DNA of 43,897 nucleotides from Pseudomonadota bacterium. GTDB taxonomy: Bacteria > Pseudomonadota > Gammaproteobacteria > Burkholderiales > Thiobacillaceae. The translations under genes and the position numbers were made by a program. Shown in pieces: positions 10,250-21,919 of this stretch (positions are counted from its first letter, which is position 1; every line of letters starts with the position of its first letter). The stretch spans positions 1 through 43,897 of the forward strand of contig JAJXTE010000007.1 in assembly GCA_021784115.1 (NCBI GenBank). The letters run 5' to 3'. A model generated the notes under the pieces. It searched no databases and was not told the DNA's origin. It saw nothing but the letters and a program-made list of their open reading frames with translations.

Positions 10250-10852
10250 ATGGACGTTCTGCCCGAAAATGTGCTCGACTTCTGGTTCGGCCCGCCCGGC
10301 AGTGCAGCCGAGGTCGCCGGACGGAAAAACACGCTGTGGTTCGGGAAATCGCCTGCAAACGACCGGGCGGTGATCGACCGCTTTGCCGCCGTGCTGGTGG
10401 CCGCGACCGCAGGCCGGTTGGACCACTGGGCGTCCACCCCCCGCTCGCGCTTGGCACTGGTGATCGTGGTCGACCAGTTTCCGCACCATATCCATCGCGA
10501 CCAGCCCCAGGCCTTCGCCACGGACCCCCAGGCACTGGCCTTGAGCCTGGACGCGCTCGCGGCCGGCGAAGACCGGCAGCTTGCGCCAATCGAGCGCGTG
10601 TTCCTGTATCTGCCGCTGGAGCATGCCGAGTCTCTGGCCATGCAGGACCGATCCGTGGCGCTGTATGAAGCCCTCGCGAACGAAGCCGCTGCCGACGAAC
10701 GTACGCTGTTCGACAACTTCCTGGATTACGCGCGCAAGCATCGCGACGTGGTGGCGCGCTTCGGCCGCTTCCCGCATCGCAACGCGATCCTGGGACGCCC
10801 TTCAACGCCGGACGAACTCGAATTCCTGAAACAGCCCGGCTCGCGTTTTTAG
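10250..10852 (+). CDS. DUF924 family protein
   Basis: This 200-residue all-helical protein belongs to the DUF924 family, which has a tetratricopeptide-like fold and no assigned function. Family signatures are the N-terminal VLDFWFG, the KNTLWFG block, the central VDQFPHHIHRDQPQAFATDP stretch (usually LDQFPRNIYR), the YLPLEHAES motif, and the C-terminal RFGRFPHRNAILGRPSTPDE. The HHIH in place of RNIY is a small deviation. It ends about 70 bases before metG. Confidence 0.88.
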   Translation: MDVLPENVLDFWFGPPGSAAEVAGRKNTLWFGKSPANDRAVIDRFAAVLVAATAGRLDHWASTPRSRLALVIVVDQFPHHIHRDQPQAFATDPQALALSLDALAAGEDRQLAPIERVFLYLPLEHAESLAMQDRSVALYEALANEAAADERTLFDNFLDYARKHRDVVARFGRFPHRNAILGRPSTPDELEFLKQPGSRF

Positions 10853-10886
10853 CCGGCCGTTGAAGAGCAGCGCAGCCGGCTCGCGT

Positions 10887-10892
10887 TAAAAT
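10887..10892 (+). promoter_or_regulatory. -10 box upstream of metG
   Basis: TAAAAT followed by GGCGGC, with no good -35 at 16-18 bases. An in-frame ATG at 10891 lies within this box, so the metG start is more likely the ATG at 10921. Confidence 0.4.
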
Positions 10893-10920
10893 GGCGGCTT
10901 TTGCGCCTTCCGGCCTGCTC

Positions 10921-12963
10921 ATGTCCCGCCAGATCCTCGTCACCTCCGCCCTGCCCTACGCCAACGGCAGCATCCACCTCGGCCACCTGGTCGAATACAT
11001 CCAGACCGACATCTGGGTGCGCTTCCAGAAGATGCGCGGCCACGACTGCCGCTACATGTGCGCCGACGACACCCACGGCACCGCGATCATGCTGCGCGCG
11101 GAGAAGGAAGGCATCACGCCGGAGGCGCTGATCGGCCGGGTGTGGGACGAGCACACGCGCGACTTCGCCGGCTTCCACGTCGGCTTCGACCAATACTATT
11201 CGACGCATTCCGACGAGAACCGCGAACTGGCTTCGAAGATATACCTCGCGCTGAAAAACGCCGGCCTGATCGATGTGAAGACCATCGCCCAACTGTACGA
11301 CCCGGTGAAGAACCTGTTCCTGCCGGACCGTTTCATCAAGGGCGAATGTCCCAAGTGCGGCGCTTTGGATCAGTACGGCGACAACTGTGAGGTGTGCGGC
11401 GCGACCTACAGCCCGACCGAACTGAAGAACCCGGTGTCGGCGGTGTCGGGTACGACGCCGGTGCACAAGGATTCCGAGCACTACTTCTTCAAGCTCGGCG
11501 ATTGCGAGGCCTTCCTGCGTGAGTGGACCAAATCGGGCGCGCTGCAGGACGAGGCCGCAAACAAGATGCAGGAATGGTTCGCCTCCGGCCTCAACAACTG
11601 GGACATCAGCCGCGATGCGCCCTATTTCGGCTTCGAGATTCCCGACGCGCCGGGCAAGTATTTCTACGTGTGGCTCGATGCGCCGGTGGGCTACATGGCG
11701 AGCTTCGCCAAATACGCCAGGGACAACGGCCTCGACTTCGACGCCTGGTGGGGTAAGGACTCGAAGGCCGAGCTGGTGCACTTCATCGGCAAGGACATCC
11801 TCTACTTCCACGCCCTGTTCTGGCCGGCGATGCTCAAATTTTCCGGCCACCGCCTGCCAACCGCGGTGTACGCCCACGGCTTCCTGACGGTGAACGGACA
11901 GAAGATGTCGAAGTCGCGCGGTACCTTCATCACCGCCGAGAGCTACCTCGCGCAGAAGCTGAATCCCGAGTGGCTGCGCTACTACTACGCTGCCAAGCTC
12001 AACGGATCGATGGAGGACATCGACCTCAACCTCGACGATTTTGTCGCGCGAGTGAATTCGGACCTGGTCGGCAAGTTCATCAACATCGCCAGCCGCACCG
12101 CAGGTTTCATCCACAAGAACTTCGAGGGCAGGCTCGCCGACGGCGTCGCCAACCTCGAACTGATCGGCGCGTTCCAGGACGCCGCGGCCACGATTGCCGC
12201 CCACTACGAGGCGCGCGACTACGCCAAGGCCTTGAGGGAGATCATGGCGCTGGCCGACCGCGCAAACCAGTACGTGGCGGACGAAAAGCCCTGGGAGCTG
12301 GCGAAAAAACCCGAAGCGGTCTATCGATTACATGAAGTGTGCACGGTCGCGCTGAACTGCTTCCGCCTGCTGACCCTGTACCTGAAGCCGGTGCTGCCGA
12401 AACTGGCCGAGCAGGTCGAGGCCTTCCTCAACATTCCGCCGCTGGCTTGGGAAGACGCGCAAAGCCTGTTCATCCGCCACCGCATCAACGAGTACAGCCA
12501 CCTGATGACCCGTATCGACCCCAAATCCATCGAAGCCATGGTAGACGCCAACAAACAGAACCTCGAACCCACACCCCCCCCCGCGCCAGCGCGCCATGCC
12601 GAAGCGCAGGTGCATGCCGCGCAGCCGGCGGCTGAAACCATCAGCATCGACGACTTCGCGAAGATCGACCTGCGCATCGCGCGCATCGCCAGTGCCGAGC
12701 ACGTCGAAGGCGCCGACAAGCTGCTGCGGCTTACGCTTGACCTCGGAGAGTTCGGCACGCGCCAGGTGTTCGCCGGCATCAAGTCAGCCTATGCGCCCGA
12801 GGCGCTGGTGGGGCGGCTGACCGTGATGGTCGCCAACCTCGCGCCGCGCAAGATGAAGTTCGGCATGAGCGAAGGCATGGTGCTGGCCGCTTCCGGCGAC
12901 GCGCCGGGCCTGTTCATCCTGTCGCCTGACAGCGGCGCGCAGCCGGGCATGAAGGTGAAGTGA
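10921..12963 (+). CDS. metG: Methionyl-tRNA synthetase
   Basis: This class I aminoacyl-tRNA synthetase of 680 residues charges tRNA-Met. The HIGH-type motif is HLGH (19-22). The zinc-binding knuckle shows CPKC and CEVC pairs. The KMSKS loop is K328-M-S-K-S332. After the anticodon-binding helices, a Pro/Ala-rich linker near 545-570 leads to a C-terminal tRNA-binding (EMAP/Trbp111-like OB) domain that starts around [16 protein letters not shown] and is used for dimerisation in the long form of the enzyme. Starting at 10921 gives the family's N-terminus [15 protein letters not shown]. No strong ribosome-binding site is visible. The acylphosphatase gene follows after 7 bases. Confidence 0.98.
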   Translation: MSRQILVTSALPYANGSIHLGHLVEYIQTDIWVRFQKMRGHDCRYMCADDTHGTAIMLRAEKEGITPEALIGRVWDEHTRDFAGFHVGFDQYYSTHSDENRELASKIYLALKNAGLIDVKTIAQLYDPVKNLFLPDRFIKGECPKCGALDQYGDNCEVCGATYSPTELKNPVSAVSGTTPVHKDSEHYFFKLGDCEAFLREWTKSGALQDEAANKMQEWFASGLNNWDISRDAPYFGFEIPDAPGKYFYVWLDAPVGYMASFAKYARDNGLDFDAWWGKDSKAELVHFIGKDILYFHALFWPAMLKFSGHRLPTAVYAHGFLTVNGQKMSKSRGTFITAESYLAQKLNPEWLRYYYAAKLNGSMEDIDLNLDDFVARVNSDLVGKFINIASRTAGFIHKNFEGRLADGVANLELIGAFQDAAATIAAHYEARDYAKALREIMALADRANQYVADEKPWELAKKPEAVYRLHEVCTVALNCFRLLTLYLKPVLPKLAEQVEAFLNIPPLAWEDAQSLFIRHRINEYSHLMTRIDPKSIEAMVDANKQNLEPTPPPAPARHAEAQVHAAQPAAETISIDDFAKIDLRIARIASAEHVEGADKLLRLTLDLGEFGTRQVFAGIKSAYAPEALVGRLTVMVANLAPRKMKFGMSEGMVLAASGDAPGLFILSPDSGAQPGMKVK

Positions 12964-12970
12964 GCCCGAC

Positions 12971-13240
12971 ATGAAGACCCTGCACCTGCGCATTGAGGGC
13001 CGCGTGCAGGGCGTATGGTTCCGGGAATCCATGCGCAGCGAAGCCGAACGGCTGGGGGTGACGGGCTGGGTGCGCAATGCGCCCGATGGCTCCGTGGAGT
13101 CGATGGTTCACGGCCCTGACGCGGCCGTCGACGCGCTCATCGCCTGGGCTCACGTCGGGCCGCCCAAGGCACGCGTGGCGTCCGTTGTCCTGACGGACGC
13201 CGAGGGTCAATTCAGCACGTTCGATAAGTTGATTGATTAG
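12971..13240 (+). CDS. Acylphosphatase
   Basis: This is an 89-residue acylphosphatase that hydrolyses carboxyl-phosphate bonds in small acyl phosphates. Both catalytic residues are at their usual places: R18 in GRVQGVWFR and N36 in GWVRN. The length is normal. It follows metG by seven bases and is probably co-transcribed. The family often stands alone, so the neighbour says little about its substrate. Confidence 0.95.
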   Translation: MKTLHLRIEGRVQGVWFRESMRSEAERLGVTGWVRNAPDGSVESMVHGPDAAVDALIAWAHVGPPKARVASVVLTDAEGQFSTFDKLID

Positions 13241-13257
13241 GCGCCAGAAATCCGGAC

Positions 13258-13289
13258 AAAAAAATGCCCGGCTCAGTGAAGAGCCGGGC
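13258..13289 (-). terminator. Terminator of the small RNA (and possibly dnaE)
   Basis: On the minus strand GCCCGGCTC (13289-13281) pairs perfectly with GAGCCGGGC (13274-13266) around a 6-base loop, followed by A and seven T residues. Confidence 0.9.
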
Positions 13290-13356
13290 AAATATCCACC
13301 AAAGGAGGAGGATTGGAGGAGACAACACCAAGTGCCATTGCGGCGACCTCAGTGTT
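13258..13356 (-). ncRNA. Predicted small RNA with anti-Shine-Dalgarno-like repeats
   Basis: A transcript of about 99 bases is predicted on the minus strand between dnaE and the acylphosphatase gene. It has a near-consensus promoter (13363-13391) and a strong terminator of its own. From the 5' end it holds a stem closed by AACACU (13356-13351) with GGUGUU (13329-13324), an unpaired pyrimidine stretch (13322-13301) with three CCUCC repeats, and the terminator stem. The CCUCC repeats resemble the 3' end of 16S rRNA (CCUCC), so they could pair with Shine-Dalgarno sequences. No reading frame with a start codon and usable ribosome-binding site is seen on either strand. From memory, a betaproteobacterial toxic small RNA family and the alphaproteobacterial CcsR RNAs have similar CCUCC-rich loops; membership was not tested. 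Confidence 0.7.
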
Positions 13357-13362
13357 ATTAGA

Positions 13363-13391
13363 ATAATCTAATATTATTGTATGTCTGTCAA
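13363..13391 (-). promoter_or_regulatory. Promoter of the small RNA
   Basis: On the minus strand: -35 TTGACA (13391-13386, perfect consensus), a 17-base spacer, -10 GATTAT (13368-13363), in a locally A+T-rich patch unlike the G+C-rich surroundings. Transcription would begin near 13356. Confidence 0.78.
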
Positions 13392-13445
13392 GCCCTTCTT
13401 GCATAAAAGGTTCGAGTCGGTAGTTTTTTACCACTCCGCATCCGG

Positions 13446-16871
<3,426 letters not shown>

Positions 16872-16898
16872 GGGAAAAAGGCGGAGAAGCGAGCCGCT

Positions 16899-16927
16899 AT
16901 TTTAACGCCGCAGTACGGGCGACCAAA
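16899..16927 (-). promoter_or_regulatory. Possible promoter of dnaE
   Basis: On the minus strand TTTGGT (16927-16922), a 17-base spacer and TAAAAT (16904-16899) followed by AGCGGC. The -10 is strong, the -35 weak and overlapping the T-run of the efp terminator. Confidence 0.45.
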
Positions 16928-16955
16928 AACAAAAGGCAGCCGAAGCTGCCTTTTG
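16924..16955 (-). terminator. Terminator of efp
   Basis: On the minus strand CAAAAGGCAGC pairs with GCTGCCTTTTG around a TTCG tetraloop, followed by TTTTTGG. It lies 18 bases past the efp stop. Confidence 0.82.
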
Positions 16956-16973
16956 TTCGAATCCGGCTAGCGC

Positions 16974-17534
16974 TCAGTTAGCGCGGCGCTTGAATTCGTT
17001 GGTGCGGGTGTCGATCTCGATCATGTCGCCGATTTCGACGAACGCGGCCACCGGCAGCTCGAACCCGGTAGGCTTGATGCGCGCAGGCTTCATCACCTTG
17101 CCGGAGGTGTCGCCGCGCACGGCGGGCTCGGTGTATTCGACTTCGCGCACGACAGTGGTCGGCATCTCGACCGAGATCGCCTTGCCATCGTAGAACACCA
17201 CTTCGACCGGCATGCCGTCGTCGAGGTAGTTCAGTGCGTCGCCGAGGTTTTCGCCTTCGACTTCGTACTGGTTGTATTCGCTGTCCATGAACACGTACAG
17301 CGGATCGGCGAAATAGGAATAGGTGCATTCCTTGCGGTCGAGGTTGACGGTCTCGAATTTGTCGTCGGCACGGTAGACGCTTTCCATGCCGGAACCGTTG
17401 AGCAGGTTCTTCAGTTTCATTTTGACGACGGAGGCATTGCGGCCCGATTTCGAGAATTCGGCCTTTTGCACCACCATCGGGTCTTTTCCGATCATCACGA
17501 CGTTGCCGGCGCGGAGTTCCTGTGCGATTTTCAT
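16974..17534 (-). CDS. efp: Elongation factor P, arginine-modified type
   Basis: EF-P of 186 residues relieves ribosome stalling at polyproline stretches by entering the E site. The tip of domain I reads SKSGRNAS with Arg at position 32, not the Lys found in E. coli (which is beta-lysylated by EpmA). An Arg32 in a SGRN context marks the subgroup rhamnosylated by EarP, and earP lies directly upstream. Domain III starts around residue 130 and ends [10 protein letters not shown]. The gene begins 48 bases after earP, and a -10 box overlaps the earP stop, so it may be transcribed both with earP and on its own. Confidence 0.98.
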   Translation of the reverse strand: MKIAQELRAGNVVMIGKDPMVVQKAEFSKSGRNASVVKMKLKNLLNGSGMESVYRADDKFETVNLDRKECTYSYFADPLYVFMDSEYNQYEVEGENLGDALNYLDDGMPVEVVFYDGKAISVEMPTTVVREVEYTEPAVRGDTSGKVMKPARIKPTGFELPVAAFVEIGDMIEIDTRTNEFKRRAN

Positions 17535-17582
17535 GGGTGTGGTCCTGTGCTGCGAGAGCTTCTAAGGGATTGAGAAAACTCG

Positions 17583-18725
17583 CTATTTTAACTTGGTTTC
17601 CACAAAATTCACCAGCGTGTCGCTCAACCGCCCGGCCCGTTCGAGACGGCCGCACCAGGCCTCTGCATGCCGTTCGATCACGGCCTGGTGCGCCCGCCAC
17701 GCCGTCCAGCAGGCTGCCATCCCATCCGCGGCCGGCATGCCATTCCAGTTCCGCCAGATCCCGCTCACCGCGTCTGCCGTTGCGCTGCCCAGTCCCGCCG
17801 TGTAATGCGCCAGCAGCGCATCCAGTTTGTCCCAGTGCGCCTCGTCGGCCTGCGGATAGGCCTGCCACACCAGCGGGCGCGCCGCCCACTGCGCGCGCGC
17901 GCAGGAATCCTCGCCGCGCACGAAATTGAGCCCGCACGCCCACAGCAGGAGGTCGTACCGATCCTGATCCAGGAACGGCAGGATATGCAGTTGCAAGGCG
18001 CCGCGCTGGTGCACTTCGCCCGCCTGCAGCGCGGGGACCGCCAACCATGCGGCAAGCTGCGGGATCACCCGGCCTTCGGGGACGAGGCAGGTGACGGGAC
18101 ATGGATCTGCTGCCCAGGCGTCGAGCAGATCAGGCAGCGCCGGGTTCTCGTAGGCGAACAGCGACACCCGCAACTCATCCGCCTGCGGCGTTTCCATTCC
18201 CAGTCCACGCCAGAACGCCGGGCTCCCGCTATCCACGAATGCGGCGCGCCGCTCGGCCAGACCCGCCTCGGCCAGCAGGCCGCCCGTGTCCGGCGTGTAG
18301 CCGGGAAAGAAGAAATACTTGGTCAGCGGCAAACGCGGGTGCGGCGAGGGCAGGCCATGGTGCTCGGCCACCCAGGCCTCGGCGCTCAGGTATTCGAGAT
18401 TGATCCAGACCGGCGGCGGCGACTGCTCGCTCATGGCGTTCAGATAGGATTCCGGCAGGGCGCAGCCGAACGCCTCGACCACCACCTGCGCGGGTTCCGT
18501 TGCTGCAAACGGCACACGCCACGCGCAGACCGTCACGCCCTCGCAGGTTTGCCGTTCCGCCTCTGCGTCGATCGCGGGCCAGATGCGCTGAAACGCGCCG
18601 AGGTCATCCACCCACAACCGCACGCACAGGCCACGCTCCCTGACCAGCCCGCGCGCCAGCCGCCAGGCAATGCCGATGTCGCCGTAATTGTCGACGACGT
18701 TGCAGAAGATGTCCCAGGTGCGCAT
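17583..18725 (-). CDS. earP: EF-P arginine rhamnosyltransferase
   Basis: EarP (formerly DUF2331), about 380 residues, transfers rhamnose from TDP-rhamnose to Arg32 of EF-P. It is a GT-B type inverting glycosyltransferase. Recognised segments are the N-terminal WDIFCNVVDNYGDIG (the aspartate in this DNYGD loop is the proposed catalytic base), the central PRLPLTKYFFFPGYTPDTGG, and the C-terminal LNFVRGEDSCARAQWAARPLVWQAYPQ nucleotide-sugar region. I start at the ATG at 18725; an ATG three codons earlier (18734) is also possible, and neither has a clear ribosome-binding site. The frame is open for another 130 codons upstream, but those residues are a shadow of the psiF gene. The product and efp form a functional pair; the rml genes for TDP-rhamnose are not in the window. 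Confidence 0.94.
   Translation of the reverse strand: MRTWDIFCNVVDNYGDIGIAWRLARGLVRERGLCVRLWVDDLGAFQRIWPAIDAEAERQTCEGVTVCAWRVPFAATEPAQVVVEAFGCALPESYLNAMSEQSPPPVWINLEYLSAEAWVAEHHGLPSPHPRLPLTKYFFFPGYTPDTGGLLAEAGLAERRAAFVDSGSPAFWRGLGMETPQADELRVSLFAYENPALPDLLDAWAADPCPVTCLVPEGRVIPQLAAWLAVPALQAGEVHQRGALQLHILPFLDQDRYDLLLWACGLNFVRGEDSCARAQWAARPLVWQAYPQADEAHWDKLDALLAHYTAGLGSATADAVSGIWRNWNGMPAADGMAACWTAWRAHQAVIERHAEAWCGRLERAGRLSDTLVNFVETKLK
17585..17612 (-). promoter_or_regulatory. Possible internal promoter of efp
   Basis: On the minus strand GTGAAT (17612-17607), a 16-base spacer and TAAAAT (17590-17585). The -10 box lies across the last codons and stop of earP (AAGTTAAAATAG). Confidence 0.45.
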
Positions 18726-18756
18726 GGCGCGCATGCTACCGCATCCCGTAAATGAT

Positions 18757-18779
18757 GAAGGCCCCTTGGCGGGGCCTTC
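18757..18779 (-). terminator. Hairpin after the PsiF-repeat gene
   Basis: GAAGGCCCC and GGGGCCTTC form a perfect 9-bp stem with a 5-base loop. On the minus strand it is followed by ATCATTT, a poor T-run, so it is a weak terminator or a processing hairpin between this gene and earP. Confidence 0.5.
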
Positions 18780-18799
18780 TCTCGAGCGGCCGGTTCTGG

Positions 18800-19099
18800 C
18801 TACTTGCCGGACAGGCAGGATTTCATGAAGGCCTTGCGTGCGTCGCCCTTCATTTGTTTGCTTGTCGCCTCGGCGTTGCAATTCTTCATGCGTTGCTGCT
18901 GCGTGATCCCCTTCCCTGCGGACTGCGTCTCGCCGGACAGGCAGGATTTCATGAACGCCTTGCGCGCATCGCCGGAGAGGCTTTGCTTGCCCGCATCGGC
19001 ATTGCACGATTTCATCCGCGTCTGCTGGGCCGTGTCGGCCCACGCGCCCGTGGCCAGCAGGGCGCCCGCCATCAGGCCGATCAGTATTATCCTTTTCAT
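18800..19099 (-). CDS. Exported protein with two PsiF repeats
   Basis: This 99-residue protein has a Sec signal peptide (MKRIILIGLMAGALLATGAWA) and two PsiF-type repeats. Each has an RMK(S/N)CNA segment and a GDARKAFMKSCLSG segment with conserved cysteines. PsiF of E. coli is phosphate-starvation inducible; its role is unknown, and I see no Pho box here. The two repeats are nearly identical at the DNA level (18806-18847 and 18932-18973, 42 codons apart). The ATG at 19099 has AGGAGA upstream. It ends 66 bases before earP, separated by a weak hairpin. Confidence 0.88.
   Translation of the reverse strand: MKRIILIGLMAGALLATGAWADTAQQTRMKSCNADAGKQSLSGDARKAFMKSCLSGETQSAGKGITQQQRMKNCNAEATSKQMKGDARKAFMKSCLSGK
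18806..18847. repeat. In-frame direct repeat within the PsiF gene, copy A
   Basis: This 42-base unit recurs at 18932-18973 with four differences. The offset is 126 bases, exactly 42 codons, so it reflects duplication of one PsiF repeat. Confidence 0.8.
18932..18973. repeat. In-frame direct repeat within the PsiF gene, copy B
   Basis: Second copy of the unit at 18806-18847. Both encode the DARKAFMKSCLSG end of a PsiF repeat on the minus strand. Confidence 0.8.
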
Positions 19100-19130
19100 C
19101 GTCTATCTCCTTTGGTTGAATGGAAACCAT

Positions 19131-19158
19131 AGTCTAGCCGAGGCCATTGTTTTTTCAC
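19131..19158 (-). promoter_or_regulatory. Possible promoter of the PsiF-repeat gene
   Basis: On the minus strand GTGAAA (19158-19153), a 16-base spacer and TAGACT (19136-19131), about 32 bases before the ATG. Confidence 0.35.
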
Positions 19159-19354
19159 GTTTTCCCCTTGTAAAAACTCATGCGCGGTAGTAAAAAGCAA
19201 AAAGTTTGGTTTCAAGAACCGTGCAGGTTTGGCATTACCGCAGGGGCATTACCGGGTAGCGCGCTTGAATTCAGACCGACGGCTATAAAAATCATGCCGT
19301 CCTGTCATCCGCGTCAGCGGTTGTGTTTAGTGTTACGCCAAGGAGGGAGTTTTA

Positions 19355-19561
19355 ATGGCAACAGGTACTGTCAAGTGGTTCAGCGACGCCAAGGGTTTTG
19401 GTTTCATCACCCCCGATGACGGCGGCGAGGATGTGTTCGCGCATTTCTCTGCCATCCAGTCCAACGGCTTCAAGACCCTGAAGGAAGGTCAGAAAGTCAG
19501 CTTCGAAGTCAGCCAGGGCCCGAAGGGCAAGCAGGCGTCCAACATCCAGCCGCAAGGTTGA
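19355..19561 (+). CDS. CspA-family cold-shock protein
   Basis: This 68-residue protein is a single cold-shock domain that binds single-stranded nucleic acid. RNP1 KGFGFI (13-18) and RNP2 VFAHFSAI are intact, with the usual TVKWF start. A strong AAGGAGGGAG ribosome-binding site lies just upstream. The leader is probably 60-70 bases if the TATAAA at 19284-19289 is the -10 box, though its -35 is poor. Family members are often controlled by leader structure; I cannot show that here. A bidirectional terminator follows the stop. Confidence 0.95.
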   Translation: MATGTVKWFSDAKGFGFITPDDGGEDVFAHFSAIQSNGFKTLKEGQKVSFEVSQGPKGKQASNIQPQG

Positions 19562-19577
19562 GTAGTTGAGCTGAATC

Positions 19578-19606
19578 AAAAAAACCCCGCTTCGGCGGGG
19601 TTTTTT
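19578..19606. terminator. Bidirectional terminator between the cold-shock gene and icd
   Basis: AAAACCCCGC and GCGGGGTTTT form a stem around a TTCG tetraloop (19591-19594), with an A-run on the left and a T-run on the right, so it can stop transcription from both convergent genes. Confidence 0.88.
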
Positions 19607-19623
19607 GTTGGCTGTCGCAATGC

Positions 19624-20865
19624 CTACATCTTCGCGACCATCGCCTCGGCAAACGTCGAGCACTTCACCTCGGTTGCGCCGTCCATCAAGCGCGCGAAGT
19701 CGTAGGTCACGGTTTTCGCGGCGATGGCTTTTTCCATGCTGGCAACGATGAGGTCGGCCGCCTCGCCCCAGCCCAGGTGGCGCAGCATCATCTCGGCCGA
19801 CAAGATCAGCGAACCCGGGTTGACGTAGTCCTTGCCGGCGTACTTGGGCGCGGTGCCGTGGGTCGCTTCGAACATCGCCACGGTGTCGGACAGGTTGGCG
19901 CCCGGGGCGATGCCGATGCCGCCGACTTCCGCCGCCAGCGCGTCGGAGATATAGTCGCCGTTGAGATTCAGCGTGGCGATCACGTCGTACTCGTCCGGGC
20001 GCAGCAGGATCTGCTGGAGGAAGGCGTCGGCGATCACGTCCTTGATGACGATGCCGTTCGGCAACTCCATCCAGGGGCCTTCACCGATCAGCTTGGCGCC
20101 GAACTCGCGTGCAGCGAGCTCGTAGCCCCACTTCTTGAACCCGCCCTCGGTGAACTTCATGATGTTGCCCTTATGTACGAGCGTCACCGATTTTCTTCCA
20201 TTATCCAGCGCGTACTGGATCGCCTTTCTGATCAGGCGCTCGGAGCCTTCGACCGACACCGGCTTGATGCCGATGGCGGAAGATTCCGGGAAGCGGATCT
20301 TCTTCACGCCCATTTCCTGCTGCAGGAATTCGATGACCTTCTTCACCGCATCGGAATTGGCCTCCCACTCGACACCGGCGTAGATGTCTTCGGTGTTCTC
20401 GCGGAAGATCACCATGTCGACCTTCTCCGGCGCCTTGACCGGGCTGGGCACGCCCGCGAAGTAGCGCACCGGGCGCAGGCACACGTACAGGTCCAGCATC
20501 TGGCGCAGCGCGACGTTAAGCGAACGGATGCCGCCCGAGGTCGGCGTGGTGAGCGGGCCCTTGATGGAGATGACGTAGTCCTTCACCGCCTGCACGGTCT
20601 CGTCCGGCAGCCACTGGTCGCCGCCGTAGACCTTGACCGCCTTCTCGCCGGCATAGACCTCCATCCAGGCGATCTGCTTCTTGCCGCCGTAAGCCTTGGC
20701 CACCGCGGCATCGACCACGCGGCGCATCGCCGGGGTAATGTCGACGCCGGTGCCGTCGCCCTCGATGAAGGGAATGATCGGCGTGTCGGGAACGTTCAGC
20801 GTGTTGTCGGCGTTGACGGTGATCTTCTGGCCGGTGGCGGGTATCTGGATGTGCTGGTAGGTCAT
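19624..20865 (-). CDS. icd: NADP-dependent isocitrate dehydrogenase
   Basis: Icd of 413 residues (E. coli 416) oxidatively decarboxylates isocitrate to 2-oxoglutarate in the TCA cycle. The substrate-binding serine is S115 in [12 protein letters not shown], the site that IDH kinase phosphorylates in E. coli (S113). FIEGDGTG (33-40), [10 protein letters not shown] and [11 protein letters not shown] are present; the Lys-Tyr of APKYAGKD supports NADP use. Starting at the ATG at 20865 gives [15 protein letters not shown]; an upstream extension to 21021 would run through the rluE promoter and coding start. It is divergent from rluE, the same arrangement as in E. coli. Confidence 0.97.
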   Translation of the reverse strand: MTYQHIQIPATGQKITVNADNTLNVPDTPIIPFIEGDGTGVDITPAMRRVVDAAVAKAYGGKKQIAWMEVYAGEKAVKVYGGDQWLPDETVQAVKDYVISIKGPLTTPTSGGIRSLNVALRQMLDLYVCLRPVRYFAGVPSPVKAPEKVDMVIFRENTEDIYAGVEWEANSDAVKKVIEFLQQEMGVKKIRFPESSAIGIKPVSVEGSERLIRKAIQYALDNGRKSVTLVHKGNIMKFTEGGFKKWGYELAAREFGAKLIGEGPWMELPNGIVIKDVIADAFLQQILLRPDEYDVIATLNLNGDYISDALAAEVGGIGIAPGANLSDTVAMFEATHGTAPKYAGKDYVNPGSLILSAEMMLRHLGWGEAADLIVASMEKAIAAKTVTYDFARLMDGATEVKCSTFAEAMVAKM

Positions 20866-20922
20866 GGCTGGTTTGATTAAGGTGGATGCTCGGGTAACGG
20901 TAAAATGGGCGTCTTTTCGAAA

Positions 20923-21477
20923 ATGTACTGCAGCGTGGCGCGATTGATTCTGTTCAACAAACCCTACGGCGTGCTGAGCCAGTTCACCCCCGAGGGGCGC
21001 TGGCAGGGCCTGCGCGACCACCTCAGCGTGCCCGGCGTCTACGCGGCCGGACGGCTGGACGCTGACAGCGAGGGACTGCTGATTTTAACCGATGACGGCG
21101 CGACGCAGAGCCGCATCGCCGATCCCAGGCACAAGCTCCCCAAAACCTACTGGGCGCAGGTCGAGGGCGCGCCGAGCGAGGCCGACCTCGAGCCGCTGCG
21201 GCGCGGCGTCGACCTCGGCGACTTCGTCACCCGCCCGGCGCAGGCACGGCTGATCGACGAACCCGCCGGCCTGTGGCCGCGCAACCCGCCGATCCGCTTT
21301 CGCCAGGCCATCCCGACACGCTGGATCGAACTGAGGATCAGCGAAGGGAAAAACCGCCAAGTGCGGCGGATGACGGCAAAGATCGGCTTTCCGACGCTGC
21401 GCCTGATCCGCGCCGCCGTCGGCGAATGGAGCCTGGGCAATCTGCAGCCCGGAGAATGGAAAGAACTGCATGTCTGA
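20923..21477 (+). CDS. rluE: 23S rRNA pseudouridine synthase, RluE type
   Basis: This 184-residue RsuA-family enzyme isomerises a uridine of 23S rRNA (U2457 in E. coli). The catalytic aspartate is in [17 protein letters not shown]. The [14 protein letters not shown] start and the C-terminal [15 protein letters not shown] motif fit the family; there is no S4 domain, as in RluE. The first in-frame ATG (20905) lies in a TAAAAT -10 box, so I start at 20923; a GTG at 20935 giving [12 protein letters not shown] is an equally good choice. It overlaps nudJ by 8 bases. The order icd/rluE-nudJ-mnmA matches E. coli, which strengthens all three names. Confidence 0.88.
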   Translation: MYCSVARLILFNKPYGVLSQFTPEGRWQGLRDHLSVPGVYAAGRLDADSEGLLILTDDGATQSRIADPRHKLPKTYWAQVEGAPSEADLEPLRRGVDLGDFVTRPAQARLIDEPAGLWPRNPPIRFRQAIPTRWIELRISEGKNRQVRRMTAKIGFPTLRLIRAAVGEWSLGNLQPGEWKELHV

Positions 21478-21919
21478 GACCTGGATGCCCCACGTGGTCG
21501 CCGCCGCCATCGTCGAGCGCGACGGCAAGTTCCTGCTGGTGGAAGAGCACACGGCGGAAGGCCTGCGTCTCAACCAGCCGGCCGGCCACTGGGAGCGCGG
21601 CGAGACGCTGGTCGAGGCGGTGCGCCGCGAGGCGCTGGAGGAAACCGCGCACCACGTCGAGCCGACCGCCCTGCTCGGCTGCTACACGACGCACTACCCG
21701 CGGCGCGACATCACCTACCTGCGCTTCGCCTACGTCTGCCGTGTCGCCGGCTTCGACGCGCAACGCACGCTCGACGACGGCATCGTGCGCGCCGTGTGGC
21801 TGACGCCGGACGAACTCGCCGCCAGCTCCGTTCCGCACCGCAGCCCGCTGGTCATGCGCTGCGTCGAGGACTACCTGGCCGGGCGCCGCTTTCCGCTCGA
21901 TTTCGTAAGACACGCATGA
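21470..21919 (+). CDS. nudJ: Nudix hydrolase NudJ
   Basis: This 149-residue protein carries the Nudix box [20 protein letters not shown]; the box ends EETAH, with Ala in place of the usual Gly. NudJ of E. coli hydrolyses nucleoside tri- and diphosphates and the thiamine intermediate HMP-PP. The [20 protein letters not shown] start and the [11 protein letters not shown] stretch fit NudJ. The name rests mainly on its position between rluE and mnmA; its substrate here is inferred. It overlaps both neighbours (8 bases with rluE, ATGA with mnmA), so the three genes are translationally coupled. Confidence 0.88.
   Translation: MSETWMPHVVAAAIVERDGKFLLVEEHTAEGLRLNQPAGHWERGETLVEAVRREALEETAHHVEPTALLGCYTTHYPRRDITYLRFAYVCRVAGFDAQRTLDDGIVRAVWLTPDELAASSVPHRSPLVMRCVEDYLAGRRFPLDFVRHA

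Noticed and set aside
13301-13349. Plus-strand AAAGGAGGAGG run as a ribosome-binding site of a short gene
   Set aside because: No usable start codon and reading frame follows; the run is the complement of the CCUCC repeats in the predicted minus-strand RNA.
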